From: Leptolyngbya sp. FACHB-261
GTDB taxonomy: Bacteria > Cyanobacteriota > Cyanobacteriia > FACHB-261
Direction of reading: 5' to 3'
DNA length: 64,000 bases
NCBI RefSeq assembly: GCF_014696065.1
Contig: NZ_JACJPL010000031.1
Location: 372,001-436,000 of the forward strand
Position 1 is the stretch's first letter. The number at the start of each line of letters is the position of its first letter. The translations under genes and the position numbers were made by a program. This document shows, one piece after another, positions 61,732 to 64,000 of the stretch. The notes beneath the pieces are model-generated. The model saw only the letters and a list, made by a program, of their open reading frames with translations, was not told the origin of the DNA and searched no databases.

Positions 61732-64000
61732 ATGGCAACTTTTACACTGCAAATTCTGCACGCCTCTGACTTAGAGAGTGGCATCCCTGCGTTGACCGAT
61801 GCCGTAAACTTTTCCACGGTAGTTAATGCGCTCAGAGATGACTATGCCAACACCCTGACCTTGTCTTCGGGCGACAACTATATTCCAGGTCCTTTTTTCT
61901 CAGCGGGCAGTGACCCCAGCTTAGCGAGTGTGATCGGCGCAGCCGGACCTGGACGGCCTGACATCGCGATCATGAATGAAATTGGCTTTCAGGCCGCTGC
62001 TTTTGGCAACCACGAATTTGATTTAGGAACGTCAACCATTCAGTCGCTAATCGTTCCTAGTGGCAGTTACGCTGGAGCCCGATTCCCCTATCTCAGCAGC
62101 AATTTAGACTTCAGCGGTGATGCCAATTTGCGCAACCGTGTGGTTGTTGACGGCCAAGATTTCACCACCATTACTGCTGCCAATTCCGGTCGAATTTCTG
62201 GCAGCGCTGTAATCACAGTCAACGGTCAGCGCATTGGTTTAGTGGGTGCAACTACACCGACCTTGCCCTCAATTTCGTCGCCCGGTCCCGGCGTTGGCGT
62301 TACCCCTTCTCCATTTGCCAGCACACCAACACCGCAGCAACTGGATGCGCTGGCAGCTGAGATCCAATCTTCGGTCAATGCCTTAACAGCCACCGGCATC
62401 AATAAAGTGATCGTGCTGGCTCACATGCAGCAACTCTTTATTGAACGGGAATTGGCAAAACGGCTGAGAGATGTCGATGTCGTGATTGCGGGAGGTTCAC
62501 ACACCCTGCTACCCGACAGCACTGATCGGCTCAGACCTGGAGATACAGCTCCCGCTGGCATCGCTTATCCAATTGTCGAAACATCACCCACGGGTCCCGT
62601 TTTAGTTGTCAATACAGCTGCCAATTACACCTATGTGGGTCGCCTAGTTGCTGAGTTTGATGATGCTGGACAGATCAATGTCAACAACTTGAATCCGGCA
62701 ATTAATGGCGCCTATGCCACCGATGCTGCTAGCGTTGCAGCTCTGACTGCGCTTAACTTGGCTGGCGGTGCAACAGCAACCCCGGATCCAGAAGTCGTGG
62801 CAATTACCAATGCCTTGCGGTCGGTCATTGTTGCTAAAGATAGCAATATTTTCGGCAGCACCAATGTTTTTCTTAATGGCACTCGTGATGATGTTCGCAC
62901 CCAAGAAACCAACTTGGGTAACGTAACCGCAGACGCCAGTTTATTTGCCGCTCGACAAACCGATCCTAGCGTCGTCATTGCCCTCAAAAATGGTGGCGGT
63001 ATTCGCGATAATATTGGCACGGTACAAGCGGCTCCCGGCTCGACCAATCCCAATGACTTCATCAGGCTGCCTCCCCCTGCTAACCCATTAGCAGGCAAAA
63101 CAGAAGGACAGCTTTCTCAACTGGATATTGAGAACTCTTTGCGGTTCAACAACAGCTTGAGCTTGGTGACGGTTAGCGCGCAGCAGTTGCTGCAACTAAT
63201 TGAGCATGGCGTTGCAGATACAGGCCCCGGACGAACTCCTGGTCGGTTCCCGCAAGTGGGTGGCATGGCTTTTAGTTTCGATGCCAATCGGCCTGCTGGT
63301 GATCGAGTGTTGTCGCTCGCCATCAAAGACGAGAATGGCAGAACGTTGGATGTCGTCGCCGATGGCGGCGAGTTGCTGGGCGATCCGAACCGAACTTTCC
63401 GCATGGTCACCTTGGGCTTTTTGGCCAGTGGCGGCGATGGTTATCCATTTCCAACCACGGGTCTCAATCGGGTTGATTTAGGGCCTGCATCCGGGGGTAC
63501 TTTCACCACACCGGGAACCGAACAAAAGGCCTTTGCTGATTATGCAAGAGCCCGTTTCAACACCACATCATTTAATGTCGCTGATGTCGGTCCCGCTCAA
63601 GACACGCGTATTCAAAACCTGAGCGCCCGAACCGATACTGTCTTTAATGACGCTATCCGAGGCAATGCTGGCAATAACAATCTGTCTGGCAACGCTCGAA
63701 GCAACATCATTTTGGGGCGGGCAGGTAATGACCAACTGAATGGCTTGGCGGGGGACGACGACTTGTTTGGGGGTGCTGGCAATGACCGGCTATTTGCAGG
63801 AGCGGGCAGGGACCGTTTAAGCGGCGACATTGGCAACGACCGTTTGCTGGGTGATTTGGGCAACGACGTTCTTGAAGGTGGTCTGGGAGTTGACTTCTTG
63901 TTGGCTGGCGCTGGCAATGACCGGATAACTGGCGGTTCAGGCGCCGACAATTTGAATGGCGGTGCAGGATTTGATGTTGCCAGCTACCGCAATTCCAGCA
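61732..64000 (+). CDS. 5'-nucleotidase/metallophosphatase-like RTX protein, cut by window edge
   Basis: Start ATG at 61732; still open at 64000 after 756 codons. The N-terminal domain is a calcineurin-like metallophosphoesterase of the UshA/5'-nucleotidase family: LQILHASDLESG, LTLSSGDNYIPGP, FGNHEFDLG (about residue 92) and VDVVIAGGSHTLLP. The second domain (about 370-620, ALKNGGGIRDNIG and NSLSLVTVSAQQLLQLIEHG) is the 5'-nucleotidase C-terminal domain. From about residue 640 RTX repeats begin (GRAGNDQLNG, GGAGNDRLFA, GGLGVDFLLA). There is no signal peptide, which suggests type I secretion. It probably releases phosphate from nucleotides outside the cell. Confidence 0.92.
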   Translation, partial: MATFTLQILHASDLESGIPALTDAVNFSTVVNALRDDYANTLTLSSGDNYIPGPFFSAGSDPSLASVIGAAGPGRPDIAIMNEIGFQAAAFGNHEFDLGTSTIQSLIVPSGSYAGARFPYLSSNLDFSGDANLRNRVVVDGQDFTTITAANSGRISGSAVITVNGQRIGLVGATTPTLPSISSPGPGVGVTPSPFASTPTPQQLDALAAEIQSSVNALTATGINKVIVLAHMQQLFIERELAKRLRDVDVVIAGGSHTLLPDSTDRLRPGDTAPAGIAYPIVETSPTGPVLVVNTAANYTYVGRLVAEFDDAGQINVNNLNPAINGAYATDAASVAALTALNLAGGATATPDPEVVAITNALRSVIVAKDSNIFGSTNVFLNGTRDDVRTQETNLGNVTADASLFAARQTDPSVVIALKNGGGIRDNIGTVQAAPGSTNPNDFIRLPPPANPLAGKTEGQLSQLDIENSLRFNNSLSLVTVSAQQLLQLIEHGVADTGPGRTPGRFPQVGGMAFSFDANRPAGDRVLSLAIKDENGRTLDVVADGGELLGDPNRTFRMVTLGFLASGGDGYPFPTTGLNRVDLGPASGGTFTTPGTEQKAFADYARARFNTTSFNVADVGPAQDTRIQNLSARTDTVFNDAIRGNAGNNNLSGNARSNIILGRAGNDQLNGLAGDDDLFGGAGNDRLFAGAGRDRLSGDIGNDRLLGDLGNDVLEGGLGVDFLLAGAGNDRITGGSGADNLNGGAGFDVASYRNSS

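Noticed and set aside
63612-63950. 112-codon minus-strand frame at the window end
   Set aside because: Antisense of the RTX nonapeptide repeats; Ser/Pro/Leu-rich shadow.

Overview
The window looks like chromosomal DNA of a cyanobacterium, probably a filamentous or Leptolyngbya-like lineage (inference). The evidence is a cyanophycin locus, the Ycf46/Ycf35(DUF1257)/DUF2997 trio, at least six Uma2-type genes, RTX/Calx-beta secreted proteins, WD40-STAND proteins and typical cyanobacterial palindromic intergenic repeats. No rRNA operon, tRNA, CRISPR array or intact transposase gene was seen. Start codons were re-chosen by eye where a ribosome binding site or family length argued for it.

Layout. 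1-5.4 kb: an aldo/keto reductase cut by the window edge, then a cyanophycin recycling locus (isoaspartyl peptidase divergent from cyanophycinase and a CphA2-type synthetase lacking the Mur-ligase P-loop). 5.4-11.3 kb: housekeeping genes (alpha/beta hydrolase, Ycf46 trio, purK-purE, a lipoprotein). 11.3-17.8 kb: a two-gene helix-turn-helix cassette with a structured nucleic-acid element, then a four-gene operon of TIR protein, AAA ATPase, membrane-anchored ATPase and PD-(D/E)XK nuclease-like protein. 18-25.7 kb: a 21-bp-period repeat array with a small basic-tailed protein, a histidine kinase, a NACHT ATPase and an RHH protein. 26-29.6 kb: MurJ, a secreted RTX metalloprotease and an LEA-like protein. 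29.9-37.2 kb: a nucleotidyltransferase, the second copy of the HTH cassette with its structured element, and a TIR / STAND-WD40 operon with 15 nearly identical WD repeats. 37.3-38.3 kb: the second 21-bp array with a paralogous small protein. 38.4-49.5 kb: Uma2 genes, MFS transporter, amino-acid ABC genes, GNAT, LysR, DUF3574, DUF1622, MOSC. 49.8-55.5 kb: an AT-richer accessory island with decayed toxin-antitoxin genes, two convergent TIR genes (one apparently fused to a GIY-YIG-like domain), the third 21-bp array with a small protein, and a structured RNA candidate. 55.6-64 kb: LivH/LivJ-type ABC genes, gyrB, miaA and a 5'-nucleotidase-like RTX protein that runs off the end.

Three signals seem least explained by known annotation. 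(1) Three separate arrays, all with an exact 21-bp period and an AGTTC core, each lie about 150-210 bp upstream of a small, mostly helical protein with a basic tail. (2) Two copies of a two-gene cassette are each preceded by an element with at least four helices, where base pairs differ between copies but pairing is kept. (3) The TIR/ATPase/membrane ATPase/nuclease-like operon reads like a multi-component conflict system. With the NACHT and TIR-WD40 loci, the window is rich in NLR-like, NTP-dependent defence candidates.
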